A stretch of 64,000 nucleotides of DNA, taken from Flavobacteriaceae bacterium HL-DH10. GTDB lineage: Bacteria; Bacteroidota; Bacteroidia; Flavobacteriales; Flavobacteriaceae. The DNA lies in NCBI GenBank assembly GCA_031826515.1, contig CP134536.1, forward strand, positions 384,001 through 448,000, in the 5' to 3' direction. Numbering within the stretch: position 1 is the first letter of the stretch; every line of letters begins with the position of its first letter. The notes beneath the pieces are model-generated. The model had not been told where the DNA came from, did no database searches, and saw nothing but the letters and a program-made list of their open reading frames with translations. Positions 26,608-34,865 of this stretch are shown here, in pieces. The translations under genes and the position numbers were made by a program.

Positions 26608-27021
26608 ATGAAACATTTAAAATTTTTATTAGTAGGTATTATATTCGGAATTGTTTTAGTAAAATCTGAAGCCGTATCATGGTATCGCATATATGAAATG
26701 TTTAGATTTCAATCATTTCACATGTATGGAATTATTGGTACTGCAATAGCATCTGGTATTTTGTTTTTACAAATCTCAAAGAAAGGTCATTTTAAAAGTA
26801 TTATAGGAGCTGATATCTTTGTTCCAAAAAAAGAAAAAGGCTTTACTCAATATATAATTGGTGGTATTATTTTTGGATTAGGCTGGGCGCTTATTGGTGC
26901 TTGTCCAGGCCCCATGTACATATTATTAGGTTCTGGTGTGTCTAGCATGCTCATTGTAATTGCAGCAGCTATTATAGGAACCTTCATTTACGGCGTTTTA
27001 AAACACAAACTCCCCCATTAA
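26608..27021 (+). CDS. YeeE/YedE family protein, second half (DUF6691-type)
   Basis: A 137-aa membrane protein with four hydrophobic segments. The conserved GLGWALIGACPGPMYILLGSG carries the transport Cys of this half. Together with the 26048 product it makes the full YeeE/YedE-like channel. The gene is separated from its partner by 2 bases and from the next gene by 1 base, showing tight co-translation. Confidence 0.87.
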   Translation: MKHLKFLLVGIIFGIVLVKSEAVSWYRIYEMFRFQSFHMYGIIGTAIASGILFLQISKKGHFKSIIGADIFVPKKEKGFTQYIIGGIIFGLGWALIGACPGPMYILLGSGVSSMLIVIAAAIIGTFIYGVLKHKLPH

Positions 27022-27022
27022 C

Positions 27023-27814
27023 ATGGAAAACACACAACTTCTAGGATATATTGGTGCTTTAGTAGTTGGGTTAGTTTTAGGACTTATTGGAGGCGGTGGT
27101 TCTATATTAACAGTTCCATTGTTAGTATACCTTCTTGGATACAATCCAGTTGTAGCAACAGCATACTCATTATTTGTTGTTGGAGCCTCATCCATGGTAG
27201 GCACGTACCAAAAACACAAAAAAGGACTAGTCGATTTCAAAACAGGATTCGCTTTTTCTTTCCCTTCATTTATGGCGGTTTATTTATCAAGGCGATATTT
27301 AGTTCCTAGCATTCCAGACACCATAATATCTTTTGGAAATTATTCGCTTACTAAAGATATGGCTATCATGGTTTTTTTCGCAATCATCATGCTTTTGGCT
27401 TCAATTTCGATGATAAAAAAAAGAAAAGAATCAGAACAAAACTCAACCAAACAGCCTTACTACAAAACGTTTATACAAGGTATAATAATAGGAACTATTA
27501 CAGGTCTAGTTGGTGCTGGTGGAGGTTTTTTATATGTTCCTGCTTTGGTGTTTTGGGCTAATATTCCAATGAAAAAAGCCGTAGGAACATCACTTATAAT
27601 AGTGACAATAAATTCCTTAATAGGCTTTTTAGGCGATGTTCAAACCTTAGACATTGAGTGGATCTTCTTATTATCATTCACACTAATAGCTGTCATAGGA
27701 ATAGTATTAGGCGTCTTTTTTTCAAAATTTATAACTGGAGAAAAACTAAAAAAAAGCTTTGGAGTTTTCACATTACTCATAGCTATATATATTATTTATA
27801 AAGAAATTAACTAA
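27023..27814 (+). CDS. TauE/SafE family sulfite/sulfonate exporter-like permease
   Basis: A 263-aa membrane protein with about eight hydrophobic segments. It has the two glycine-rich repeats of the TauE/SafE family, VLGLIGGGGSILTVPLLVY in the first half and ITGLVGAGGGFLYVPALVFW in the second, each followed by a helix with AVGTS or ATAYS. The family exports or imports sulfur-containing anions. Its place in the same operon as YeeE/YedE and before the metallo-beta-lactamase/rhodanese gene suggests that it exports sulfite made by sulfur oxidation. Direction and substrate are inferred. Confidence 0.87.
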   Translation: MENTQLLGYIGALVVGLVLGLIGGGGSILTVPLLVYLLGYNPVVATAYSLFVVGASSMVGTYQKHKKGLVDFKTGFAFSFPSFMAVYLSRRYLVPSIPDTIISFGNYSLTKDMAIMVFFAIIMLLASISMIKKRKESEQNSTKQPYYKTFIQGIIIGTITGLVGAGGGFLYVPALVFWANIPMKKAVGTSLIIVTINSLIGFLGDVQTLDIEWIFLLSFTLIAVIGIVLGVFFSKFITGEKLKKSFGVFTLLIAIYIIYKEIN

Positions 27815-27820
27815 TTTGAA

Positions 27821-27865
27821 TGTGACAAAAGTCACAAAATTTACCATTCAGGATTAGTACATTTG
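27821..27865 (+). promoter_or_regulatory. Second Crp/Fnr-type operator and -7 box, before the MBL/rhodanese gene
   Basis: TGTGACAAAAGTCACA (27821-27836) is a palindrome that matches the classic TGTGA-N6-TCACA spacing. Its 14-base core, GTGACAAAAGTCAC, agrees with the operator at 25983 at all but four positions. TACATTTG (27858-27865) is the -7 box. Centre-to-box distance is 36.5 bases, identical to the other promoter. Confidence 0.72.
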
Positions 27866-27879
27866 AAATCATCATAGAA

Positions 27880-29292
27880 ATGAAAATAGAACAAATTTAT
27901 ACAGGCTGTTTAGCGCAAGGAGCGTATTACATTGAATCTAATGGCGAAGTAGCGATTATAGATCCATTGCGAGAAACACAACAATATGTAGATAAAGCTA
28001 ATAAAGAACACGCTAAAATTAAATACATTTTTGAAACGCATTTTCATGCCGATTTTGTTTCAGGTCATATCGATCTAGCAAAAAAAACGGGAGCGACTAT
28101 TGTTTTTGGACCTGGTGCAGAAACAAACTACGAAGCTTATTTTGCAAAAGATAATGAAGAATTCAAAATTGGTAATATTATCATTAAAGTCCTTCATACA
28201 CCTGGACATACACTAGAATCTTCTACTTTTTTACTCATTGATGAAAATGGCAATAAGCATGCGATTTTTTCTGGCGACACTCTTTTTTTAGGTGATGTTG
28301 GGAGACCAGATTTAGCCATTAAATCTGACCTTAATAAAGAAGATTTAGCAGGTATGTTATTTGATTCTTTACGTAATAAGGTAATGACCTTACCTGATGA
28401 TGTTATAGTATATCCAGCTCATGGTGCTGGGTCTGCCTGTGGTAAAAACTTAAGCAAAGAAACGGTTGGTGTTTTAGGAGATCAGAAAAAGACAAACTAT
28501 GCGTTACGAGCTGATATGACTCGTGATGAATTTATAAAAGAAGTCTTAGAAGGTATGCCTCCTCCCCCGCAATACTTTGCTAAAAATGCTATGATGAATA
28601 AATCTGGCTATGATGCATTTGAAACTATTTTAAAAAAAGGAGATAATGCATTAAATCCTGAAGAATTTGAAGCTATTGCAAATCAAGAAATCGCCTTAGT
28701 TTTAGATGTTAGAAAAGAAGAAGATTTTATAAAAAGTCATATACCAAACTCTATTTTTATTGGTATTTATGGTGCTTTTGCGCCTTGGGTAGGCGCTTTA
28801 ATCACCGATTTAAAACAGCCTATCTTATTAGTATCTCCTGAAGGAAAAGAAAAAGAAACGATCACACGATTGTCTCGTGTTGGTTATGATAATACTTTAG
28901 GATACTTAAAAGGCGGTATAAATGCTTGGAAAGACGCTGGAAAAGATATTGAAACGCTTGAATCTATTTCTGCTAAAGAATTTTCTAATCGTTTTAAAAA
29001 TGAAGCAATTAATACACTTGATGTTAGAAAAGATGGTGAATACAAATCTGAACATGTAGTAGGTGATAAAGTGCAACACTTCGCTTTAGACTATATTAAC
29101 GATAACATGCACACTATTGATAAAAACAAAACATATTATTTGCATTGTGCAGGTGGATACCGCTCTGTTATTGCTGCATCTATTTTAAAAGCGAGAGGTT
29201 TTAATAATTTAGTAGATATATCTGGTGGATTTGTCGCTATTAAAAACACAGATACACCAACCTCTAATTATGTTTGCCCTACAACATTGTAA
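27880..29292 (+). CDS. Metallo-beta-lactamase fold hydrolase with two rhodanese domains (persulfide-dioxygenase-like)
   Basis: A 470-aa cytoplasmic protein. Residues about 1-245 are an ETHE1/Blh-like metallo-beta-lactamase domain with metal ligands in THFHADFVSGH, HTPGHTLES, SGDTLFLGDVGRPD and VYPAHGAGSACG. These are the marks of glutathione- or low-molecular-weight-thiol persulfide dioxygenase. Two rhodanese domains follow. In the first the active-site position reads LLVSPEGKEKE and has no Cys, so it should be inactive; the second has the catalytic Cys in LHCAGGYRS. The protein would oxidise persulfide to sulfite, with the rhodanese moving sulfane sulfur. It has its own Crp/Fnr-type promoter. 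Confidence 0.9.
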   Translation: MKIEQIYTGCLAQGAYYIESNGEVAIIDPLRETQQYVDKANKEHAKIKYIFETHFHADFVSGHIDLAKKTGATIVFGPGAETNYEAYFAKDNEEFKIGNIIIKVLHTPGHTLESSTFLLIDENGNKHAIFSGDTLFLGDVGRPDLAIKSDLNKEDLAGMLFDSLRNKVMTLPDDVIVYPAHGAGSACGKNLSKETVGVLGDQKKTNYALRADMTRDEFIKEVLEGMPPPPQYFAKNAMMNKSGYDAFETILKKGDNALNPEEFEAIANQEIALVLDVRKEEDFIKSHIPNSIFIGIYGAFAPWVGALITDLKQPILLVSPEGKEKETITRLSRVGYDNTLGYLKGGINAWKDAGKDIETLESISAKEFSNRFKNEAINTLDVRKDGEYKSEHVVGDKVQHFALDYINDNMHTIDKNKTYYLHCAGGYRSVIAASILKARGFNNLVDISGGFVAIKNTDTPTSNYVCPTTL

Positions 29293-29316
29293 CAACTTTA
29301 TTAAAATGATAAACAG

Positions 29317-29523
29317 ATGAAAAAAAACATGGGAACCACAGACAAAGCTATAAGAGTTATTATAGCTATAGGAATTGCACTTCTTTATTACTTTGATATT
29401 ATTCAAGGTACTTTAGCTTATATTTTAATGGCATTGGCTATTATATTTTTACTAACAAGTTTTATTGGTTTTTGCCCGTTGTATAAACCTTTCGGAATCA
29501 ATACTTGTAGAACAAAAAAATGA
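29317..29523 (+). CDS. DUF2892 (YgaP-type) small membrane protein
   Basis: A 68-aa protein with two membrane helices. The family opening MGTTDKAIRVIIAIGIALL and the ending LTSFIGFCPLYKPFGINTC are typical of DUF2892, a domain often fused to or next to rhodaneses (as in YgaP). The CPLY Cys is conserved. It starts 24 bases after the rhodanese gene and surely belongs to the same operon. It may help pass sulfane sulfur or thiocyanate at the membrane; that is a hypothesis. Confidence 0.88.
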   Translation: MKKNMGTTDKAIRVIIAIGIALLYYFDIIQGTLAYILMALAIIFLLTSFIGFCPLYKPFGINTCRTKK

Positions 29524-29565
29524 ACTCATAAAAACATTCATAACTAAATTTTCGATATCCAAGGA

Positions 29566-29618
29566 AATGATTAAATGAATGCTACATGTGACCGATAAAA
29601 AACAATAATTATAAACAC
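29566..29618 (+). promoter_or_regulatory. Leader region similar to the one upstream of 51771
   Basis: GAAATGATTAAATGAATGCT followed by ACATGTGAC resembles GAAATGACTAAATGGATGCT followed by ACTTTTGAC at about 51717-51744. Both are followed by an A-rich stretch and a start context ACACATGAAAA. The TACTTTTG box in the second copy is a standard -7 box; here it reads TACATGTG, which is degenerate. Confidence 0.4.
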
Positions 29619-29888
29619 ATGAAAACAACTTTTGAAATACAGAATTTTAAATGTAATGGATGTGCAACTACCATTCTTAATAAATTAACTAATATTGATG
29701 GTATTGATAAAGTTTCGGTTGAAACAGAAATTAGTACAGTAACTTTCTTTTACAAAAACGACTCTAATATTCTAGAAGCTAAAAATTTATTAAATAAAAT
29801 AGGATATCCTGTTGTTGGAGAAAGGAATGCTTTAACAACAAAAGCAAAATCTTTTGTGAGTTGTACTATTGGAAAAATGACTAAATAA
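29619..29888 (+). CDS. Heavy-metal-associated (HMA) domain protein
   Basis: An 89-aa protein with the HMA ferredoxin-like fold pattern. The metal-binding motif FKCNGCATTIL (Cys-x-x-Cys) is followed by IDKVSVETEISTVTFFY and a second helix/strand pair. Such proteins carry Cu(I) or related soft metals. Placed after the sulfur operon, it may bind a thiophilic metal or take part in sulfur transfer. Its 3' end overlaps the convergent clpS gene by 8 bases. Confidence 0.82.
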   Translation: MKTTFEIQNFKCNGCATTILNKLTNIDGIDKVSVETEISTVTFFYKNDSNILEAKNLLNKIGYPVVGERNALTTKAKSFVSCTIGKMTK

Positions 29889-30156
29889 TTTCTGCACTTA
29901 AACCTGCATCTAGTAACATGGTGCAACGCGGTTCTAAATCGTCGTATAAACCTGTTTTAACCGTACATTTCCCTTTGTAATGAACAAGAATAGCACATTG
30001 TTCTGCTTGTTCTGAAGTATGCTCGCATGCATAGATAAGCGTTTCTATAACATGATCGAACGTATTAACATCATCGTTGTGCAAAACGATTTCGTTTTGA
30101 GCTAAAACCTCTTCTTTGAGTAGTAATTCTTCTGATGTTTTTTCTCTTGTACTCAT
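29881..30156 (-). CDS. clpS: ATP-dependent Clp protease adaptor ClpS
   Basis: A 91-aa adaptor. The ClpS core is visible: IVLHNDDVNTFDHVIETL with the N-end-rule binding pocket residues, then EQAEQCAILVHYKGKCTVKTG. It delivers proteins with destabilising N-terminal residues to ClpAP/ClpCP. It is the last gene of a minus-strand group tpiA-prmA-clpS, 34 bases after prmA, an order common in Bacteroidota. Confidence 0.95.
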   Translation of the reverse strand: MSTREKTSEELLLKEEVLAQNEIVLHNDDVNTFDHVIETLIYACEHTSEQAEQCAILVHYKGKCTVKTGLYDDLEPRCTMLLDAGLSAEII

Positions 30157-30190
30157 AATAATTTTAATCTTTTGAGGATTAATGATACTA

Positions 30191-31027
30191 CTAATTTAAA
30201 AATTTTAACGATACCCAATTGTTTCTTTCTAATTTTTCTTGAAAATTTAACATATATTTTTCACATTCATTTTTAATGATTGGTATATCATCATTATAAA
30301 AACCACTTAAAAATAACATGCCATTTTCGTTTAAACAAGTAGCATAGGTTTTCATGTCTTGTAAAAGAATATTACGATTAATATTAGCTATAATTACATC
30401 GTATTTCTTTCCTTCTAAAACACTAGCATCGCCTTCTATAACTGTGATGTGATTACTCTTATTACGTTCTACATTTTCTAAACTATTTAAATAACACCAA
30501 TTATCATAATCTACCGCATCAATAGGTTTCGCTCCTTTTATTTCTGCTAATATGGCTAAAACACCTGTACCACAACCCATATCTAAAACCGATTTATCTT
30601 TTAAATCATTCTTTAAAATATGCTGAATCATCATATGCGTGGTTTCATGATGTCCTGTACCAAAACTCATTTTTGGCTCTATAACAATATCATATTGAGT
30701 ATTTGGTTTTTCATGAAAAGGTGCACGTACAGAACACATATCATCAACTACAATGGGATTAAAATTCTTTTCCCATTCTTCATTCCAATTGGTTTGTTCT
30801 ATGTCTTCAAACGTATAGGTAATTTCAAACTCGTCTGAATTTAAAATTTGAATATCATCAAGAATATTTTCGTTCCATTCATCTTTTTGAATGTATGCGG
30901 TAACGCCATCTTCATTTTCAACAAAACTTTCAAAACCTGCATAACCTAATTCTGCAATTAAAATTTCGACTGCCGGTTGAAGTGGTTGTACTTTAAAATA
31001 ATAACCTATATAAATAGTATTTGACAT
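30191..31027 (-). CDS. prmA: Ribosomal protein L11 methyltransferase
   Basis: A 278-aa cytoplasmic enzyme. The PrmA N-terminal substrate-recognition domain is followed by a Rossmann methyltransferase: MSFGTGHHETT motif, SAM-binding VLDMGCGTGVLAIL, then IDAVDYDNW and YDVIIANINRNIL with the NPPF-like IANINRN motif. It trimethylates L11 during ribosome assembly. It is adjacent to clpS and downstream of tpiA. Confidence 0.94.
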   Translation of the reverse strand: MSNTIYIGYYFKVQPLQPAVEILIAELGYAGFESFVENEDGVTAYIQKDEWNENILDDIQILNSDEFEITYTFEDIEQTNWNEEWEKNFNPIVVDDMCSVRAPFHEKPNTQYDIVIEPKMSFGTGHHETTHMMIQHILKNDLKDKSVLDMGCGTGVLAILAEIKGAKPIDAVDYDNWCYLNSLENVERNKSNHITVIEGDASVLEGKKYDVIIANINRNILLQDMKTYATCLNENGMLFLSGFYNDDIPIIKNECEKYMLNFQEKLERNNWVSLKFLN

Positions 31028-31060
31028 AGCTGGTTTTATTAATAGTCTTAGATGATAAGC

Positions 31061-31160
31061 CTGCGTTAGCGATTGTAATGAAAATCCTTTTTGTGAGGTA
31101 CGAATAAAAAGATTGTATTGAAAAGCGCGACCCCGATGTTTATCGGGGTAACGCCCAAAA
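31061..31160. repeat. Dispersed intergenic repeat, type GTTAG...GACCC...GGTAACGCC (copy 1)
   Basis: Between tpiA and prmA. It contains CGTTAGCGATTGTAATG, an AATCCTTTTT/AAAAAGATT pairing, and the perfect hairpin CCCCGATGTTTATCGGGG (31131-31148) followed by TAACGCCCAAAA. A related but more decayed copy is at 44388-44480. The hairpin could also stop transcription. Confidence 0.6.
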
Positions 31161-31181
31161 TATTATTAGATTATTATTTAC

Positions 31182-31931
31182 TTAAAATGCGTTTACTATA
31201 GCAAAAAAGTCGTCTGCATTAAGTGCAGCACCACCAATTAAACCACCATCTACATCTGGTTTAGAGAAAATTTCTTTGGCATTTCCTGGTTTACAACTTC
31301 CTCCATAAAGAATAGACACACTGTTAGCAACATCGCTACCATATTTAGTGGCTAATGTTTTTCTAATAAATGCATGCATATCTTGAGCTTGTTCTGGACT
31401 TGCTGTTTCGCCTGTACCAATTGCCCAAACTGGTTCGTATGCTAACACTATGTTTTTAAAAGCATCGGCATTTAAATGAAATAAGGCATTGCTTATTTGA
31501 CTTTCTACAACGGCTTCTTGATTGTCTGATTTTCTATCAGCCAGTACTTCACCAAAACAAAAAATAACACGTAAATCATGAGCTAATGCGGTATCTACTT
31601 TTTTAGCCAAAGACTCATCTGTTTCATTAAAATATTCACGACGCTCACTATGTCCTAAAATAACCGTTTTAATGCCTACGCTTTTAAGCATGCTTGCGCT
31701 AATTTCTCCAGTATAAGCACCGCTTTCTGCAAAATGCATGTTTTGTGCAATAACCTCGATACTTGAAGTTTTTAATGTTTCGTATGCAAGGTATAAGTTG
31801 GTAAACGTTGGTGCGACCATAACTTCTGCATTTGATGTTTTTTCTTTAGCTTGTAAATCGTTTAATAATGATGCTGTTTGCACTAAATCATTATTCATTT
31901 TCCAGTTTCCGGCTACAATATTTTTTCTCAT
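31182..31931 (-). CDS. tpiA: Triose-phosphate isomerase
   Basis: A 249-aa glycolytic enzyme. All active-site marks are present: the substrate-binding Lys in VAGNWKMN, the electrophile His in VILGHSERREYF, the catalytic Glu in LAYEPVWAIGTG, and the phosphate-binding loops with ILYGGS and VDGGLIGGAAL. The length is standard. It heads the tpiA-prmA-clpS group. Confidence 0.97.
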   Translation of the reverse strand: MRKNIVAGNWKMNNDLVQTASLLNDLQAKEKTSNAEVMVAPTFTNLYLAYETLKTSSIEVIAQNMHFAESGAYTGEISASMLKSVGIKTVILGHSERREYFNETDESLAKKVDTALAHDLRVIFCFGEVLADRKSDNQEAVVESQISNALFHLNADAFKNIVLAYEPVWAIGTGETASPEQAQDMHAFIRKTLATKYGSDVANSVSILYGGSCKPGNAKEIFSKPDVDGGLIGGAALNADDFFAIVNAF

Positions 31932-32011
31932 AATGTTGTGTTAACCTCTTAAAAAGAGAGGAGTATATTTATTTAAAATTTGTTGTTCCTTATTTTGATA
32001 TGCAAAAATAG

Positions 32012-32506
32012 TTATTTTTTTAATGCTTCTATTAACTTATTATCATCAGCTTCAATAACATTAAATACAACGATTTCGCCAGCTTTATTTATTAGCATAT
32101 ATCTAGGAATCCAGCTTATATTTACAAAATCTGCAAAATCACATTTTTTTCCAGAAGGCATATAATAATGATCGCCTTCTACATGATACTTTTTGATGCC
32201 TTTTCTCCAAGCTTCCTTGCCTCTATCTAACGACAAAAACACATAAGCAACATCTGGATAATTTGCTTGTAACACTTTTACTTTTTTCATCCCTTTAAGA
32301 CAATCGCTACACCAAGACGCCCAAATATCAATAAGAATGGTTTTGTCTTTATGAGTTTCTAAAATATCTTTAAAAGCAATTGAATTACCATCTAAAGTTA
32401 CGAATGTATCGTTTAAAGCTTCTTGAGAAAACTTTGTTGGAGCATCTTTTGATTTACAGCTTAAAACAGTTAAAAATATAACGAATAGGACTATTATTTT
32501 TTTCAT
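32012..32506 (-). CDS. TlpA-like thioredoxin-fold lipoprotein
   Basis: A 164-aa protein with a lipoprotein signal (IFLTVLSCKSKD). The thioredoxin-like fold carries the redox motif WASWCSDCLKGMKKV (Cys-Ser-Asp-Cys) and the cis-Pro region SWIPRYMLINKAG. TlpA/ResA-like proteins reduce disulfides in the periplasm, often for cytochrome or outer-membrane protein maturation. In this genome area it sits between tpiA and a peptide-type permease, all on the minus strand. Confidence 0.87.
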   Translation of the reverse strand: MKKIIVLFVIFLTVLSCKSKDAPTKFSQEALNDTFVTLDGNSIAFKDILETHKDKTILIDIWASWCSDCLKGMKKVKVLQANYPDVAYVFLSLDRGKEAWRKGIKKYHVEGDHYYMPSGKKCDFADFVNISWIPRYMLINKAGEIVVFNVIEADDNKLIEALKK

Positions 32507-32549
32507 GAATTTTTTGTAATGAGATTTCCGACTGTACGGAAATGCAAAA

Positions 32550-33626
32550 TTATTCTAGTTTAACTTTTGGATCTAACCAAACATAAACTAAGTCAACAAA
32601 AATATTTATAATTACAAACATGGTTGCTATTATTAAAACAGCCCCCATTATTACGGGTAAATCTAATGTATTTAAGGCGTTAACTATTTCTTTTCCTAAG
32701 CCATTCCATCCAAAAATATATTCTACAAAAACAGCGCCAGCTAGCATAGAAGCAAACCATCCCGAAATGGCTGTAACAACAGGATTTAAAGCATTTTTAA
32801 CGGCATGCCTTTTTATAATTTGAAATTCGCTCAACCCTTTTGCTCTGGCCGTTCTTATATAATCTTGATTAAAAACTTCTAATAACGAATTACGCATGAG
32901 TTGAATAACAACCGCTAAGGGACGAATACCTAAAACCACAGCTGGTAATATTAAGTTTTTCCATTTAATATGCATGGCTTCTCCAAAATCGTCTAATTCA
33001 TAAAGGCTTCCTGTCATTTCTAAATGTGTGTATTCATGCAAGATGAATCCAAAAAACCAAGCAAATAAAATGGCACTAAAAAAGGATGGCACACTCATAC
33101 CAAACGTACTTAAAATTTGTATCACTTTATCGAGCCATTTATCTTTGTAAAGTGCTGAAATAATACCCAAAAAGACTCCTAAAAGTATGGCTATGATAAT
33201 GGCTGAAACTGCTAATACAAATGTGTTAGGCAAGGTTTCTGCTAAAACCTGACTTACCTTTTTACCTTGTTTTGTAAACGACTCGCGTAAGTATGGAAAT
33301 TTTAAAACAGTTGTTGTATTCCCTATAGAAACTAATTTTATAGCTTGATACTTATTTTCTTTTAAAAACGTATAATTACCAGCATCTTTTGAGTGAAATG
33401 AAATAGGTGACAAATCATTTATATAATATAAATACTGTGTTCTAATGGGTTTGTCGAATCCGTATTTATGCTTTACAAGTGCTAATTGTTCACTATCTTC
33501 ATTTTGCCCCAGCATCATTTGAGCTGGATCTCCTGGAAGAACATTGAATAATAAAAATATAACGGTTACTACCCCAAATAATGTGAGTAAGGCGTAAATG
33601 ATTTTATTTAGAAGGTAATTTATCAA
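32550..33626 (-). CDS. ABC transporter permease, DppB/OppB-like
   Basis: A 358-aa inner-membrane permease with six hydrophobic segments. The N-terminal VVTVIFLLFNVLPGDPAQMM and the EAA loop RTARAKGLSEFQIIKRHAVK are characteristic of DppB-type peptide/nickel transporters. A long periplasmic insertion between the first two helices (about 120 residues) is larger than in enterobacterial DppB. No partner permease, ATPase or binding protein lies nearby, so the complex must be completed elsewhere in the genome. Confidence 0.88.
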   Translation of the reverse strand: MINYLLNKIIYALLTLFGVVTVIFLLFNVLPGDPAQMMLGQNEDSEQLALVKHKYGFDKPIRTQYLYYINDLSPISFHSKDAGNYTFLKENKYQAIKLVSIGNTTTVLKFPYLRESFTKQGKKVSQVLAETLPNTFVLAVSAIIIAILLGVFLGIISALYKDKWLDKVIQILSTFGMSVPSFFSAILFAWFFGFILHEYTHLEMTGSLYELDDFGEAMHIKWKNLILPAVVLGIRPLAVVIQLMRNSLLEVFNQDYIRTARAKGLSEFQIIKRHAVKNALNPVVTAISGWFASMLAGAVFVEYIFGWNGLGKEIVNALNTLDLPVIMGAVLIIATMFVIINIFVDLVYVWLDPKVKLE

Positions 33627-33679
33627 ATAGTTTATTTGTTGATACGTTTATTTGTTTAGCTGGAAACTATAACTTAAAA

Positions 33680-34777
33680 CTAAAGTTCCAAGTCATCAAT
33701 ATCATTCCAATGTACTTTTTGCTTAACGGTTCCTTTATCCAATTCTAAAATCCCAGGGTTTGAACGCACAACGGTTTTCAGGGCTTTTTCATCACATAAA
33801 TACCATTCGAAGTCGATATTATAAGCTTCATTAATACGTTGCTTAGCATCTTCACCCGATGCTGTTAAACCTATAATTTTATAATTATTTTTAATAGCAT
33901 CTTTTTGTAATGCTCTTAACTTTAAAGCGCCTTCACGTTCAATATGTTCTAAACTATAAGAAACGACAACTATAAGATTTTCTTCAGATAAAAACTGTTC
34001 GGTAAAATCCTCACCTTCATTATTTTCTATTGAAAAATCATAAATTGGCGGATGATAGCCTTCATCGATAACCTTTGTATCAACACCAATAAAATCACCT
34101 TCTACTGAAGGATATGATCCATTTGTAGTAAATATTTTTTCTTCACCATCTACTTTAAATTTCCAATAATATTCTACAATAGGTTTCGCTGCATCTTCTG
34201 GAATACTCATACCTTCTTTAATATTAGCTCCTATTTTATAAGCTCTAAAATCGATAGTTGGTAAATGCATCAAAACATGGTAACCAAACCACAAACTAAT
34301 AATGAAACTAAGCAACGCCAAAACTGTTGTTGGAAGTTTACTAAATAAGGGCTTGATATGTTTCTGTCCAAAAAACAAGATGAGTATAAAAAACAATAGA
34401 ACAACATCCTTTGTAAAACTTTGCCATGGTGTTAACTTTAAAAAATCGCCAAAGCAACCACAGTCTTTAACTTTATCGAAATAAGCTGCATAAAAGGTTA
34501 AAAATGTAAAAAAGACAATCATTCCTAACAAGCTCCAAACGGTAAATTTGGGTTTATAGCCAATAAGTAAAAAGGCGCCTAAAACTACTTCAAAAACTAC
34601 GACTAAAACAGAAATCATTAAAGCATAAGGCTCTAAAAAAGGAATATTTAATACATCTTGACTAAAATATTCTTGAAGTTTATATGAAAACCCCAATGGG
34701 TCATTCAGTTTTATAAATCCAGAAAAAATAAACAGAACGCCGACTAAAATTCTTGATATGTTTACGATGTATTTCAT
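33680..34777 (-). CDS. BT_3928-family DoxX-like membrane protein with C-terminal thioredoxin-like domain
   Basis: A 365-aa protein. The N-terminal half has four membrane helices of the DoxX/MauE type (ILVGVLFIFSGFIKLNDPLG and DKVKDCGCFGDFLKLTPW, with a CGCFGD Cys pair). The C-terminal half is a soluble thioredoxin-like domain (LIVVVSYSLEHIEREGALKL, NYKIIGLTASGEDAK) that lacks a CxxC motif. This fusion is widespread and syntenic in Bacteroidota, next to DUF1599 and tpiA. It is likely a periplasmic redox or quinol-linked protein, but its job is unknown. Confidence 0.87.
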   Translation of the reverse strand: MKYIVNISRILVGVLFIFSGFIKLNDPLGFSYKLQEYFSQDVLNIPFLEPYALMISVLVVVFEVVLGAFLLIGYKPKFTVWSLLGMIVFFTFLTFYAAYFDKVKDCGCFGDFLKLTPWQSFTKDVVLLFFILILFFGQKHIKPLFSKLPTTVLALLSFIISLWFGYHVLMHLPTIDFRAYKIGANIKEGMSIPEDAAKPIVEYYWKFKVDGEEKIFTTNGSYPSVEGDFIGVDTKVIDEGYHPPIYDFSIENNEGEDFTEQFLSEENLIVVVSYSLEHIEREGALKLRALQKDAIKNNYKIIGLTASGEDAKQRINEAYNIDFEWYLCDEKALKTVVRSNPGILELDKGTVKQKVHWNDIDDLEL

Positions 34778-34785
34778 ATTTTTTT

Positions 34786-34864
34786 GTTATTCCTGGGAAG
34801 GCAGGAATCTTTTAATTGAAACTTAATTTTTATAATGTGGATTCCTGCCTACACAGGAATGACA
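34786..34864. repeat. Dispersed 79-bp REP-like element (copy 1)
   Basis: Inverted arms TATTCCTGGGAAGGCAGGAATC and ATTCCTGCCTACACAGGAAT, each itself a small palindrome, are joined by a conserved AT-rich centre containing TTAATTGAAACTTAATTTT. The same layout and length occur at 60452-60530 and 62940-63019. It fills the gap between the DUF1599 and BT_3928-like genes. Confidence 0.8.
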
Positions 34865-34865
34865 G

